A stretch of DNA of 64,000 nucleotides from NCBI GenBank assembly GCA_016702705.1, contig JADJDM010000021.1, positions 1-64,000 on the forward strand, given 5' to 3'. Below the pieces are notes generated by a model that had not been told where the DNA came from, searched no databases, and saw only the letters and a program-made list of their open reading frames with translations. Position 1 is the stretch's first letter; every line of letters starts with the position of its first letter. This DNA is from Bacteroidota bacterium (GTDB lineage: Bacteria; Bacteroidota; Bacteroidia; B-17B0; Aurantibacillaceae). The position numbers and the translations under genes were made by a program. Of this stretch, positions 53,966-63,279 are shown in pieces.

Positions 53966-54976
53966 TTGAGCGAGAAAATAATAGCAGTTGATTCGGTTGA
54001 ACCAGTAGAATTGTATGGAGTTAACGACCACAAGTTAAACTTATTGAAGGGTTATTTTCCTAAGTTAAAGATTGTTGCGCGTGGATATTCGATTAAATTA
54101 ATTGGCGATGAACCCGAAATAGAGCGTTTTGAAAAGAAATTAGAACTATTGGTTGAGTATTATCACAAAACAGGTGTACTCTCCGAAAAAGCTATTGAGC
54201 GCTTGCTTGGACAAACTGGAGATAACATTTTAGAAAAAATTGAAAGCGAGGCAAACGATGTAATTGTGTTTGGCAACAATGGTTTAGTTATTAAAGCTAA
54301 AACACCTAATCAACGCAAAATGGTTGATGCCATTGCGAAAAACGATATGATTTTTGCTGTTGGTCCAGCTGGTACAGGTAAAACTTACACAGCAGTAGCA
54401 CTTGCAGTACGCGCATTAAAAAACAAAGAAGTAAGAAGAATTATTCTTACTCGCCCCGCTGTTGAAGCAGGAGAAAATCTTGGTTTTTTACCTGGAGATT
54501 TAAAAGAAAAATTAGATCCATATTTACAACCATTGTATGATGCATTGTATGATATGATTCCGATGGATAAATTAAATCAATTAATAGAATCGAAAGTAAT
54601 TCAAATTGCCCCGCTTGCTTTTATGCGCGGACGTACATTAGATCATGCTTTTGTAATTTTAGATGAAGCCCAAAACACAACCGAAAGTCAAATGAAAATG
54701 TTTTTGACACGTATGGGAGCAAATGCAAAGTTTATTATTACAGGCGATGCATCTCAAGTTGATTTACCGCGCAATCAGCCATCGGGACTAATTCAATCAT
54801 TGCGTATTATAAAAAATATTCAAGGAATTGATACGATAATATTAGATGGTAGTGATGTTATCCGTCATAGATTAGTAAGAGAATTAGTTGCTAAATATGA
54901 TTTAGAAAAAGACACTCAAGTAAAGCAACCATATAGAGATTTTAAGAAAACAGACGAACCTAAAAAGGACGCATAA
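53966..54976 (+). CDS. phoH: PhoH-like ATPase
   Basis: The 336-residue protein has an N-terminal KH-like/ATP-binding start region and the PhoH ATPase core: Walker [41 protein letters not shown], Walker [21 protein letters not shown] and [20 protein letters not shown]. It starts at TTG 53966 since no ATG is available before the conserved region. Family members are implicated in RNA metabolism (often next to ybeY) or phosphate stress. Four bases separate it from purC, which suggests an operon. Confidence 0.88.
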   Translation: MSEKIIAVDSVEPVELYGVNDHKLNLLKGYFPKLKIVARGYSIKLIGDEPEIERFEKKLELLVEYYHKTGVLSEKAIERLLGQTGDNILEKIESEANDVIVFGNNGLVIKAKTPNQRKMVDAIAKNDMIFAVGPAGTGKTYTAVALAVRALKNKEVRRIILTRPAVEAGENLGFLPGDLKEKLDPYLQPLYDALYDMIPMDKLNQLIESKVIQIAPLAFMRGRTLDHAFVILDEAQNTTESQMKMFLTRMGANAKFIITGDASQVDLPRNQPSGLIQSLRIIKNIQGIDTIILDGSDVIRHRLVRELVAKYDLEKDTQVKQPYRDFKKTDEPKKDA

Positions 54977-54980
54977 TATT

Positions 54981-55931
54981 ATGAACACATTAGTTAAAAC
55001 AGATTTTAATTTTCCGGGGCAAACAAAAGTTTACAAAGGCAAAGTGCGTGATGTATATACCATTACAGATAAATATTTAGTAATGGTAGCATCTGACCGC
55101 ATTAGTGCATTTGATGTTATTTTACCAGAAGGAATTCCTTACAAGGGGCAAGTATTAAATCAAATTGCAGCAAAATTTTTAAAAGCAACTGAAGACATTG
55201 TGCCAAACTGGTTAATCTCATCACCCGACCCGGTTGTAAGTATTGGTAGAATGTGCCAACCATTTAAAGTAGAAATGGTAATACGTGGATACCTTGCAGG
55301 ACACGCAGCACGTACTTATAGTTCCGGATTAAGAACTTTATGTGGTGTAACATTAGCTGAAGGATTAAAAGAAAGCGATAAACTTCCTACACCAATTATT
55401 ACTCCAACAACAAAAGCAGATGCTGGGCACGACGAAGATATTTCTCGTGAAGAAATTTTAGCAAAAGGGATTGTGAGCGAAGAACATTATGTTCAAATGG
55501 AAAACTACACTCGTGCTTTGTATCAAAGAGGTTGCGAAATAGCTGCAAAACAAGGTTTGTTGTTAGTTGATACTAAATATGAATTTGGTTTATATAATAG
55601 CAAAGTCTACTTGATGGATGAAATCCACACACCAGATTCTTCGCGTTATTTTTACAAAGAAGGTTACGAAGAGCGCCAAGCAAAAGGCGAAGAGCAAAAA
55701 CAATTAAGTAAAGAGTTTGTGCGCAGATGGCTTATTGAGAATGGTTTCCAAGGTAAAGATGGACAAACTGTTCCGCATATGAGTACTGAATGGATTAATG
55801 AAATTTCGGAACGTTACATTGAATTATACGAGAAAGTTGCTGGAGAAAAATTTGTAAAAAATCCATTAGAAAACATTGCTGCCCGTATTGAGAAGAATGT
55901 AACACACGCTTTAGCAAACATCAAAGAATAA
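54981..55931 (+). CDS. purC: Phosphoribosylaminoimidazole-succinocarboxamide synthase
   Basis: The 316-residue enzyme has the SAICAR synthetase motifs [60 protein letters not shown] and [16 protein letters not shown] (metal and nucleotide sites). It joins CAIR and aspartate in purine synthesis. It is longer than E. coli PurC and resembles the eukaryote-type form used by Bacteroidota. Its stop overlaps the next start as TAATG. Confidence 0.94.
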   Translation: MNTLVKTDFNFPGQTKVYKGKVRDVYTITDKYLVMVASDRISAFDVILPEGIPYKGQVLNQIAAKFLKATEDIVPNWLISSPDPVVSIGRMCQPFKVEMVIRGYLAGHAARTYSSGLRTLCGVTLAEGLKESDKLPTPIITPTTKADAGHDEDISREEILAKGIVSEEHYVQMENYTRALYQRGCEIAAKQGLLLVDTKYEFGLYNSKVYLMDEIHTPDSSRYFYKEGYEERQAKGEEQKQLSKEFVRRWLIENGFQGKDGQTVPHMSTEWINEISERYIELYEKVAGEKFVKNPLENIAARIEKNVTHALANIKE

Positions 55932-57109
55932 TGACCTTAATGGCTATTTTCTTTTCTATTATTTTCTTTGTGAGTTTGTTTTGCATTCTTCACACGTATA
56001 TCTTTTATCCTTTATGGCTGATAGTATTTACAGGTGATAAAGAGCAAAACGAAATACAATTTAAGAAAGAAGATGAATTGCCAACAGTAGATATATTGTT
56101 TGCTGCTTACAATGAAGAAGCTGTTTTAGAAGGGAAATTAGAAAGCATGCTGAAAACAAATTATCCAAAAGATAAGATTAGGATTTTTGTTGGCTCGGAT
56201 GCTTCAACAGATAGAACAAATGAAATTGTAAAAAAGTTTGCAGAAACAAATTCAATCATTCATTTAATTGAATTCCCAGGAAGAACAGGGAAATCAGGTA
56301 TTATAAATGCATTAGCAGAGCAAGCAAGTGCGGATGTTTTTATTTTAACGGATGCTAACGTTATCTTTTTTGAAGATACTATTTTCAATCTCGTAAAACA
56401 TTTTAAGAATACTGATGTTGCGCAAATTGCAGCAAACATTATAAAAGTTTCTCCAAAAAAAGAAGGTATTGCTTCTCAAGAAATGAATTACATTCAGATG
56501 GAGAACAAAATAAAATACGCAGAGAGCCGCAGATGGAATATAGTAATGGGTGCAGAAGGCGGCTGTTATGCAATACGTAAAGAGTTTTATGCCCCAGTGC
56601 CAAAGAATTTTTATATGGATGATTTTTACATCACCATGAATGTTTTAGAAAAAGGAAAAAAAGTTTTGTTTGAACCTAAAGCAGTATGTAACGAAGATGT
56701 ACCAACAAGCGGTAACGAGGAGTTTAAACGTAAGGTTCGTATTTCTATTGGCAACTTTCAAAACTTAAATCGTTACAAAGGATTACTTACAAAAAAGGAG
56801 ATAGGCTTTGCTTTTATTTCCCATAAGGTGTTACGTTGGTTAACGCCATTTTTTATCATTATTACTTTTTTAGGGAGCTTTTTTCTATCCTGGTATAGCA
56901 ATTGGTTTTTCTTCTTTTTTGCAATGGAATTGCTATTTTTACTTAGCCCCGCTTTTGATAGTATCTTCTCGGTAAAAGGTAAAGGCTTTGGTCCAATTAA
57001 AACCGCAGCCCACTTTGTTCGCATGAATGCTGCATTATTAAAAGGATTTTTTAAATGGGCAATGGGAATTGAAAGCAATATTTGGCAGCCTACAAAAAGA
57101 AGTGTCTAG
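55931..57109 (+). CDS. Membrane-associated family 2 glycosyltransferase
   Basis: The 392-residue protein has an N-terminal membrane segment (IFFSIIFFVSLFCILHTYIF). A GT2 domain follows with VDILFAAYNEEAVLEGKLES, FVGSDASTDRTNEIVKKFAE, VFILTDANVIFFED (DXD-type) and MDDFYITMNVLEKGKKVLFE (ED-type). At least three C-terminal membrane segments follow (LTPFFIIITFLGSFFLSW and others). It probably adds a sugar to a lipid-linked or extracellular polymer; the product is unknown. It ends in TAG. Confidence 0.85.
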   Translation: MTLMAIFFSIIFFVSLFCILHTYIFYPLWLIVFTGDKEQNEIQFKKEDELPTVDILFAAYNEEAVLEGKLESMLKTNYPKDKIRIFVGSDASTDRTNEIVKKFAETNSIIHLIEFPGRTGKSGIINALAEQASADVFILTDANVIFFEDTIFNLVKHFKNTDVAQIAANIIKVSPKKEGIASQEMNYIQMENKIKYAESRRWNIVMGAEGGCYAIRKEFYAPVPKNFYMDDFYITMNVLEKGKKVLFEPKAVCNEDVPTSGNEEFKRKVRISIGNFQNLNRYKGLLTKKEIGFAFISHKVLRWLTPFFIIITFLGSFFLSWYSNWFFFFFAMELLFLLSPAFDSIFSVKGKGFGPIKTAAHFVRMNAALLKGFFKWAMGIESNIWQPTKRSV

Positions 57110-57172
57110 TCTCAAATTATCATTGATAATTCTAATTCCCTTTTGTATATTTACTTCTTAATCGCTTACAAA

Positions 57173-59272
57173 ATGAAGTACATATTTTTATTTCTTTCTA
57201 TTGCATTTTCTAGTTCTCTTTTCGCACAATCTGATTATGTGTACGAATGTAATTTTAATCCAGGTGGTCCAAAATGGACAAGCTATAACGAACCACATGT
57301 TGTAACCTATACTAAACCAGGTAAATTTTATATCGAACATATAAAAGCAAGTACCACATGGTATCAATATCAAGGCACAAGTATAAATCCGAATGAAGAT
57401 TTCGAAATCTCAACTGCTGCAAAGCAATACAAAGGAAAAACAGATGAAGGCTTCGGGTTAATTTTCGCTGCACTAGAAATGGAAAACTGTTTCGTATTTG
57501 ACATTAACTCTGATGGGAGTTTTGCGGTTTTTAAAAATGTTGATGATAAGTACATTGCTATTAAAGAATGGACGCCTTCGGCTAAAATTAAGCCGCTTAA
57601 TGAAGTGAATTTATTGGTAATTAAAAATATTAGTCAAAAATGGCACTTTTACATTAACGGGGCAGAAGTGTATAGTATGCCAGCACAAAAATTTTTAGGA
57701 AATCAAATTGGTTTTTATGTATCAGGATATAATTATATTGAATTTGATTTCTTGCATGCGAAACAAAAAAAGAAACCCATTAATTTAATTGAAAACTATA
57801 ATACCTTCGGAGATAAAATATCTTTAGGTGGAAATATAAATTCAAAATATGTAGAAAAAGCCCCTCTGATTTCTGCAGACGAAAGAACATTATATGTAAC
57901 ACGTGATGAACATCCAGGTAATACTGGTGAAGAAAAAAAAGATGATATCTGGTTTTCGAAACTTAACGTAAGTGATAGTACTTGGGGCCCCTTAAAAAAC
58001 ATAGGGTCACCTCTTAACAATGTGGGCTATAATTTTGTAATTAGTATTAGTAATGATAATAATACTGCCTTATTGGGAAATGTTTATGATGGAAAAGGAG
58101 GCGTCACTGGTAAAGGAATTTCAATTTCACACCGAACAGCTAAAGGCTGGACGATGCCCAAAGAAATGAAAATAAAAAACTATTATAATTACAATAAATA
58201 TAACGAAAGCTGTTTATCTGCCGATGGACACGTACTAATGCTAACATGCGAACGCGATGATACCTATGGAGAAAAAGATATTTACGTTGCTTTTTTACAA
58301 GCAGATAGTTCGTGGAGTGAACCAAAAAACATTGGGAAAACAATTAACACATTTGCAGATGAAACGGGTCCATTTATCGCAGCAGATAATAAAACTATGT
58401 ATTTCTCATCGGCTGGTCATCCAGGATATGGAAGTAATGATATTTTTATGAGTAGAAGACTTGATGATACTTGGAAAAATTGGTCTGTTCCAAAAAACCT
58501 TGGGCCAAAAATAAATTCCGAAAAATGGGATGCTTACTATACTGTTCCTGCCTCTGGTAAAAATGCATATATGGTATCAACGAATAAAACGGATGGAAGT
58601 GAAGATGTTTATGTCATTAAACAACCTGAATCAGCAAAGCCATTGCCACTGGTATTAATTCATGGTATCGTTTACAACAGTGCAACAAAAAAACCAATGG
58701 CTGCTGAAATTACTTATAGCGAATTAGGTTCCAAAAAAGTTATTGGTACAGCCCATTCAAATCCTGAAACAGGAATATTTATGATTGCGTTGCCACAAGG
58801 AAAAAAATATTCCTTTAATGCGCATCATAAAGGATTTGCAGCAACGCATTATAATTTTGATGCTGTCTCACTAAAAAAATACAAGGAAGAAAATGTTGAC
58901 TTATACTTAACGCCACTTGAGGAAGGACAAAGTATTGTAATGAACAATTTATTCTTTGTTGCAAATAAATACGAAATACTTCCTGAGTCATATCCTGAAT
59001 TAGATAAACTATATGACTTATTAAAAGAACATCCAACTATCAAAATAGAAATTGCTGGGCATACTAGTGCTAATACATCAGGCGAAAAATTCAATCAAGA
59101 CCTTTCAACCAATAGAGCGCTTGCTGTTAAAGAATATGTTATAAAAAAAGGAATAGCTGCAGATAGAATAAGTCATATTGGTTACGGGTATTCAAAGCCC
59201 ATTTTTAAAGAAGAAAAAGAAGAATTACAAGCAAGAAACAGGCGGGTTGAATTTAAAATCATTGCTAAGTAA
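57173..59272 (+). CDS. PD40 propeller and OmpA-domain envelope protein
   Basis: About 699 residues from ATG 57173 with signal peptide MKYIFLFLSIAFSSSLFAQ. An N-terminal lectin-like domain (YVYECNFNPGGPKWTSYNE) precedes a PD40 propeller at about 210-500 (ADERTLYVTRDEHPGNTGEE, ADNKTMYFSSAGHPGYGSND). A carboxypeptidase-D-like domain spans about 505-580. The C-terminal OmpA-like domain (VMNNLFFVANKYEILPESYP, KIEIAGHTSANTSGEKFNQDLSTNRA) binds peptidoglycan. The usual GHTD is GHTS here. It is predicted periplasmic and cell-wall attached. Confidence 0.85.
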   Translation: MKYIFLFLSIAFSSSLFAQSDYVYECNFNPGGPKWTSYNEPHVVTYTKPGKFYIEHIKASTTWYQYQGTSINPNEDFEISTAAKQYKGKTDEGFGLIFAALEMENCFVFDINSDGSFAVFKNVDDKYIAIKEWTPSAKIKPLNEVNLLVIKNISQKWHFYINGAEVYSMPAQKFLGNQIGFYVSGYNYIEFDFLHAKQKKKPINLIENYNTFGDKISLGGNINSKYVEKAPLISADERTLYVTRDEHPGNTGEEKKDDIWFSKLNVSDSTWGPLKNIGSPLNNVGYNFVISISNDNNTALLGNVYDGKGGVTGKGISISHRTAKGWTMPKEMKIKNYYNYNKYNESCLSADGHVLMLTCERDDTYGEKDIYVAFLQADSSWSEPKNIGKTINTFADETGPFIAADNKTMYFSSAGHPGYGSNDIFMSRRLDDTWKNWSVPKNLGPKINSEKWDAYYTVPASGKNAYMVSTNKTDGSEDVYVIKQPESAKPLPLVLIHGIVYNSATKKPMAAEITYSELGSKKVIGTAHSNPETGIFMIALPQGKKYSFNAHHKGFAATHYNFDAVSLKKYKEENVDLYLTPLEEGQSIVMNNLFFVANKYEILPESYPELDKLYDLLKEHPTIKIEIAGHTSANTSGEKFNQDLSTNRALAVKEYVIKKGIAADRISHIGYGYSKPIFKEEKEELQARNRRVEFKIIAK

Positions 59273-59304
59273 CAATTAATATCAAATTCCGTTATTACGG
59301 ATAT

Positions 59305-60654
59305 ATGCAGAAATTAATTTCCAATATAAAACGAGTACTTTTTTTTCTGCCATTTACTGGATACTTTGTTGCGTTTAGTTTATTGATTGTTTTTGGATAC
59401 CGATTATTGGATGGACAATCTAAACTGCCTGACTCAGGATACAAAGCAACCTTTAGTTTATTACTAAGTATTTCATTGTTAATTTGCGTAACAATTCTAC
59501 TTTTTGGATTCGTAACCGTTCTCATTTCGTTTGTTTATGCAATGATGAAAGCGCGAAAACAAATTCAAGTTTTTCATCTCGAAACAGAGGCAAATAAAGA
59601 CATTAATAGTAGAGGTCAAATTGTAAAAATTAGACTACAACCTATACTATCACCATTAATGGGCTTTCTAAAAATCAGATTATTATACGATGAAAATTCC
59701 TACTCAGCTAAATACACTCCAATCGTTGAGAAAAATAATATTTTTAACCTAACATTTGAAGGAAGATTTAATTGGGACTTGCCCGAAATAAGAGAATACC
59801 ACATTAAAAAAGCAGTTCTTTATTTTGAAGATTACTTTCAATTTTTTTCATTTTCAGTTTCTATTCGTCTTAACCAACATTTTCATATTGGACCAAAAGC
59901 TGAGAAACTAAACAGTCTTAATCCCAATCCTCGTAAAACAGAAGAAACAAGTATTCGTATAGAAGAGTTAAAACGTGTTGAAGGAGAATTAATAAATTAC
60001 AAAAACTTTGAAACCAACGATGATGTAAGAAGAATTGTTTGGAAAATTTACGCAAAGAATAAAGAACTCGTGGTGCGCATTCCTGAGATTATGGATCCAT
60101 ACGCTTCACACATTTATTTGTATGCTTCGTTCTTCAATGCATTTAACAACAAATCAAACAAAGTAATTCAATCAACTTTGCTCGATTATTACAAAACAAT
60201 CTGCTGGTCTATTTACACTCAACTATCTCAAAAAGGTTTTGAAGTAAAATTTGTTACCGACCAGTCCAATCAATTAAATAAAATTTATGAAAGTGCCGAA
60301 CAGGTAAATCATGCGCTTACCATTAGTAATTGGCAAACCGAAAACGAGTTAAAAGACTATGTAAAACCTATAAATGCTTCTGTTGTTATTGTATCTTCAC
60401 TAATTGAATTAGAACAAGTAAAACAATTTGCAGAAAGTTACGGTGATAAGATTCAAATCATTCATATTCCACTAAGCGAAATACTTAATGAAAACGCAAT
60501 AAAAAGTTGGTTTAGATGGTTATTCATAAAAACAGAAAACGACTCACTTGAATCAAACAAAACGAAGTGGAAATTATCGCCGCTTCGATTCAAAATAAAA
60601 GCAAACGAAACGCAAATTAAAAAAGTACTTAACCAAAATAGAATTAACAAATAA
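59305..60654 (+). CDS. DUF58-domain membrane protein
   Basis: The 449-residue protein has two N-terminal membrane segments (VLFFLPFTGYFVAFSLLIVF and FSLLLSISLLICVTILLFGF). The DUF58 core follows with EELKRVEGELINYKNFETNDDVRRIVWKIYA, in which the D-x-R-x-I-x-W motif is clear, then a von-Willebrand-like part (ELVVRIPEIMDPYASHIYLY). Such proteins occur with MoxR and transglutaminase genes, as here, in a chaperone-like system of unknown target. Two bases separate it from the next gene. Confidence 0.85.
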   Translation: MQKLISNIKRVLFFLPFTGYFVAFSLLIVFGYRLLDGQSKLPDSGYKATFSLLLSISLLICVTILLFGFVTVLISFVYAMMKARKQIQVFHLETEANKDINSRGQIVKIRLQPILSPLMGFLKIRLLYDENSYSAKYTPIVEKNNIFNLTFEGRFNWDLPEIREYHIKKAVLYFEDYFQFFSFSVSIRLNQHFHIGPKAEKLNSLNPNPRKTEETSIRIEELKRVEGELINYKNFETNDDVRRIVWKIYAKNKELVVRIPEIMDPYASHIYLYASFFNAFNNKSNKVIQSTLLDYYKTICWSIYTQLSQKGFEVKFVTDQSNQLNKIYESAEQVNHALTISNWQTENELKDYVKPINASVVIVSSLIELEQVKQFAESYGDKIQIIHIPLSEILNENAIKSWFRWLFIKTENDSLESNKTKWKLSPLRFKIKANETQIKKVLNQNRINK

Positions 60655-60656
60655 GA

Positions 60657-62873
60657 ATGGCGATTACGAAAGTACATAGTGCAAAAAAGACCATTTACCA
60701 ATTGCTATTGTTGGCATTGCCTACAACTGCGGTAATTGCATTTATGCTTTTTCAATTAAATAATTATTATTCGATTTTAAAAAACGATTGGTTATCGCAA
60801 AGTATTTATTTTGGAATCGGCTGCGCAACATCCATCGTAATTCATAGTTATCGATTTCGTTTTATAACACTTGGCTTAATTATATTCCTCATTAACTATG
60901 GTATTTACACTTTTGTGCAAAGCATTACCATTGGCGAGTTCGATAGTTTTTATGCAACAATAAAATTCTTTTTGTTTTCTGTTCTCTTCTGTTCAGGTTG
61001 GTTAATTGGCTTTGCTTTTAGCAGGTCGAAATACCTTACTATAACCTGGAGTGTAGTTGCTATTATTTTTGAAATTATTTTGATTGGGAAAACTTCCGAC
61101 TTTACATTTAGTTCGCTCGTAAATGGAATTACACCTGTTCTTATTTATGCGTTTTATACCATCTACATTGCCGAACTTATTAGAAACATGAACGAAGGCG
61201 AGAAAACCTTTATTTGGTTTATTGGTAAACGACTTGGATTATTTGCAGTTTTACTTCTGATATTCTTCACTATTATCCTTACCATTTTTGATGATAATTT
61301 TAAAGCGATAGAAAAAGACTGGGCAGGTCAAAGCTCAGAGCAAGAAGGAAAAGATGGTGAGTCAATGACTCAAAAAGACAGCTTAGGCGGCGTATCAAAC
61401 AAAGACCAATCAAAGCTTACAGGTTCTTTAAGTAAAGATAAACAATTAGTATTTGTTGCGCATTTAGATAATTTCTTTGAAGGAACAAACACTCCTAACC
61501 CACTCTATTTCACTTCGCATTACTACACAAAGTTTGATACAGAAACGCAAACATTTGAAATTGACGAGAAAATGCCTTACAATGATTTGTTTGAGGTTGA
61601 CCCATCAAAAATTCCACTTTATTTTAAGGAGAAAAACGATGTTGTTGTAAAAAATTCGGGAGGAACAGTAGATAGAAAAATTGTTACTGCAGAAATTTAT
61701 AAAGTAGCAATGGCACCTAGCAGTTACGTCGCGCCGTCAACAGCATTCTATTGCCACCCCATTTCCGTTCCTAAAGAATTTAAAGAGCAATACAAAAGTG
61801 CCTACTCAGCAAAAATGTGGGTGAGTAAATTAAATTCTGCTTACTTTATATATAACCCCGCAGGGATGAGAGAGTTGGAGCAATTTCAAGAACAACGATT
61901 TGAAAAATTAAGAGGGGTAGAAAAAATAATTGGTCCAGATAAAGCATTTATGGATTATTACACCTTCATGCCTAAAGACCAAGAGTACAATAGAATTGGA
62001 GACTTAGCAAAGAAGGTTACCAAAAACGCAAAAACACCAGTTGACAAAGTTATTGCAATCAGAGACTATTTTTTAAGTAAAGATGAATTAGACCAACCTC
62101 TTTTCGCTTACTCCGATAACCCGGGAATACCGGGAATGCCAAGCGCGAACAAATTAAATTATTTCCTTTTTGAAAACAGAAAAGGTTATTGCGCTTATTT
62201 CGCAGGGGCAACATTATTTATGCTGCGTTCACTCGGAATTCCATCACGCGTTGCAACGGGTTATTCAACAACTGATAGAAGCAGCAAAAATCCTGGATGG
62301 TATTGGTTTTATCAAGATCAGGCGCATGCATGGGTACAAGTTTATTTTCAAGACTATGGTTGGATAGACTTTGATACTACTGTTCCCGATGTTAATACAC
62401 AACAGGCAGAACAGCCAGATGGAACGCCACCTACAGATGTTCCAAACACCTATTTAGTAATTGATGGCAATGTAGAAACAGTTGATACAATTAAAAAGAC
62501 AATTAGTGTAACTAGCTTAAAAATTCTTTATCACGATACAGAGTTTGTTGCTAAAAACAAATCCTTACTACTTACAGATGCTGCAATTGCAACGGTATCA
62601 AACGATACAGGAGAAGTAAAATTAAGTGCGTTAAAAAAGAACATGCATGTTACTTGTATTTCGCATGCAGAAGCGCTAAAAGAAATTTACATAAAGGAAG
62701 GAGATTCTTTTTCTACAATCATCAAAAAACTACCGATTCCTATTCCAATTGATGAAGTAAAAATAATTAATGACGAGAAAAAGAAAAAAGAAGAAGAGAA
62801 GAAAAAAGCGAAAGAAGAAAGCGATATTAATTGGCTAAAAGTTTTAAAAATCGTTTTAATCTCACTTAGCTAG
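60657..62873 (+). CDS. Transglutaminase-like membrane protein (TgpA-like), ends at an in-frame TAG
   Basis: The 738-residue frame has six or more N-terminal membrane segments, a large extracytoplasmic part and a transglutaminase core with Cys in NRKGYCAYFAGATLFMLRSL, His in YWFYQDQAHAWVQVYF and Asp in GWIDFDTTVP. Translation stops at TAG 62871-62873 inside a final membrane helix (KVLKIVLISLS). The same frame continues without a break for 135 more codons (LALIALFVPRLIWMYLHAKA onwards), so the original protein was about 873 residues. The C-terminal cytoplasmic tail would be lost. Family members are cysteine proteases or cross-linkers at the membrane. Confidence 0.85.
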   Translation: MAITKVHSAKKTIYQLLLLALPTTAVIAFMLFQLNNYYSILKNDWLSQSIYFGIGCATSIVIHSYRFRFITLGLIIFLINYGIYTFVQSITIGEFDSFYATIKFFLFSVLFCSGWLIGFAFSRSKYLTITWSVVAIIFEIILIGKTSDFTFSSLVNGITPVLIYAFYTIYIAELIRNMNEGEKTFIWFIGKRLGLFAVLLLIFFTIILTIFDDNFKAIEKDWAGQSSEQEGKDGESMTQKDSLGGVSNKDQSKLTGSLSKDKQLVFVAHLDNFFEGTNTPNPLYFTSHYYTKFDTETQTFEIDEKMPYNDLFEVDPSKIPLYFKEKNDVVVKNSGGTVDRKIVTAEIYKVAMAPSSYVAPSTAFYCHPISVPKEFKEQYKSAYSAKMWVSKLNSAYFIYNPAGMRELEQFQEQRFEKLRGVEKIIGPDKAFMDYYTFMPKDQEYNRIGDLAKKVTKNAKTPVDKVIAIRDYFLSKDELDQPLFAYSDNPGIPGMPSANKLNYFLFENRKGYCAYFAGATLFMLRSLGIPSRVATGYSTTDRSSKNPGWYWFYQDQAHAWVQVYFQDYGWIDFDTTVPDVNTQQAEQPDGTPPTDVPNTYLVIDGNVETVDTIKKTISVTSLKILYHDTEFVAKNKSLLLTDAAIATVSNDTGEVKLSALKKNMHVTCISHAEALKEIYIKEGDSFSTIIKKLPIPIPIDEVKIINDEKKKKEEEKKKAKEESDINWLKVLKIVLISLS

Positions 62874-62912
62874 CTTGCATTAATTGCATTATTCGTCCCT
62901 CGTTTTATTTGG

Positions 62913-63278
62913 ATGTATTTACACGCGAAAGCTAAAAACAAAAACACTCCTGCAAACGATAGTGTTTACAACATAAACAAAGCAGTACTGTATTACTTAA
63001 ATCAACACAAATTACCAACTAAAAACCTAAGCCCTGCGGAGTTTGCATATATGATAGATTTGAAATTCGGAACCGAGTTAAGTAAATTCTCAGTACTATA
63101 TCAAAAACATAAATACAACAAAACAGCTGTAAGTATTGAGGAAATTGAGAAGATGAAAAACTTCTATCAACCATTTATAACAAAAGTAAAATCAGGAATT
63201 TCATTAAAACAACGCATTAAGAACTTTTTTAATTTTTCGAACACATTAAATTTTTATTCAAAATCTAAAATCAACTAA
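62913..63278 (+). CDS. C-terminal tail of the transglutaminase-like protein, cut off by TAG
   Basis: This 121-residue frame is in phase with the preceding gene (2,256 bp, 752 codons apart) and separated only by the TAG at 62871. It holds a cytoplasmic tail of the kind found after the last membrane helix in this protein family (YNINKAVLYYLNQHKLPTKN, SPAEFAYMIDLKF). A separate start at Met 62913 is possible but unlikely, since it lies in the helix. Confidence 0.65.
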   Translation: MYLHAKAKNKNTPANDSVYNINKAVLYYLNQHKLPTKNLSPAEFAYMIDLKFGTELSKFSVLYQKHKYNKTAVSIEEIEKMKNFYQPFITKVKSGISLKQRIKNFFNFSNTLNFYSKSKIN

Positions 63279-63279
63279 C

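Noticed and set aside
4879..62873. TAG read as an amino acid in this genome
   Set aside because: TAG ends accC, feoA and the glycosyltransferase at 57109 at the expected C-termini, so it works as a stop; only two interrupted genes would need recoding.
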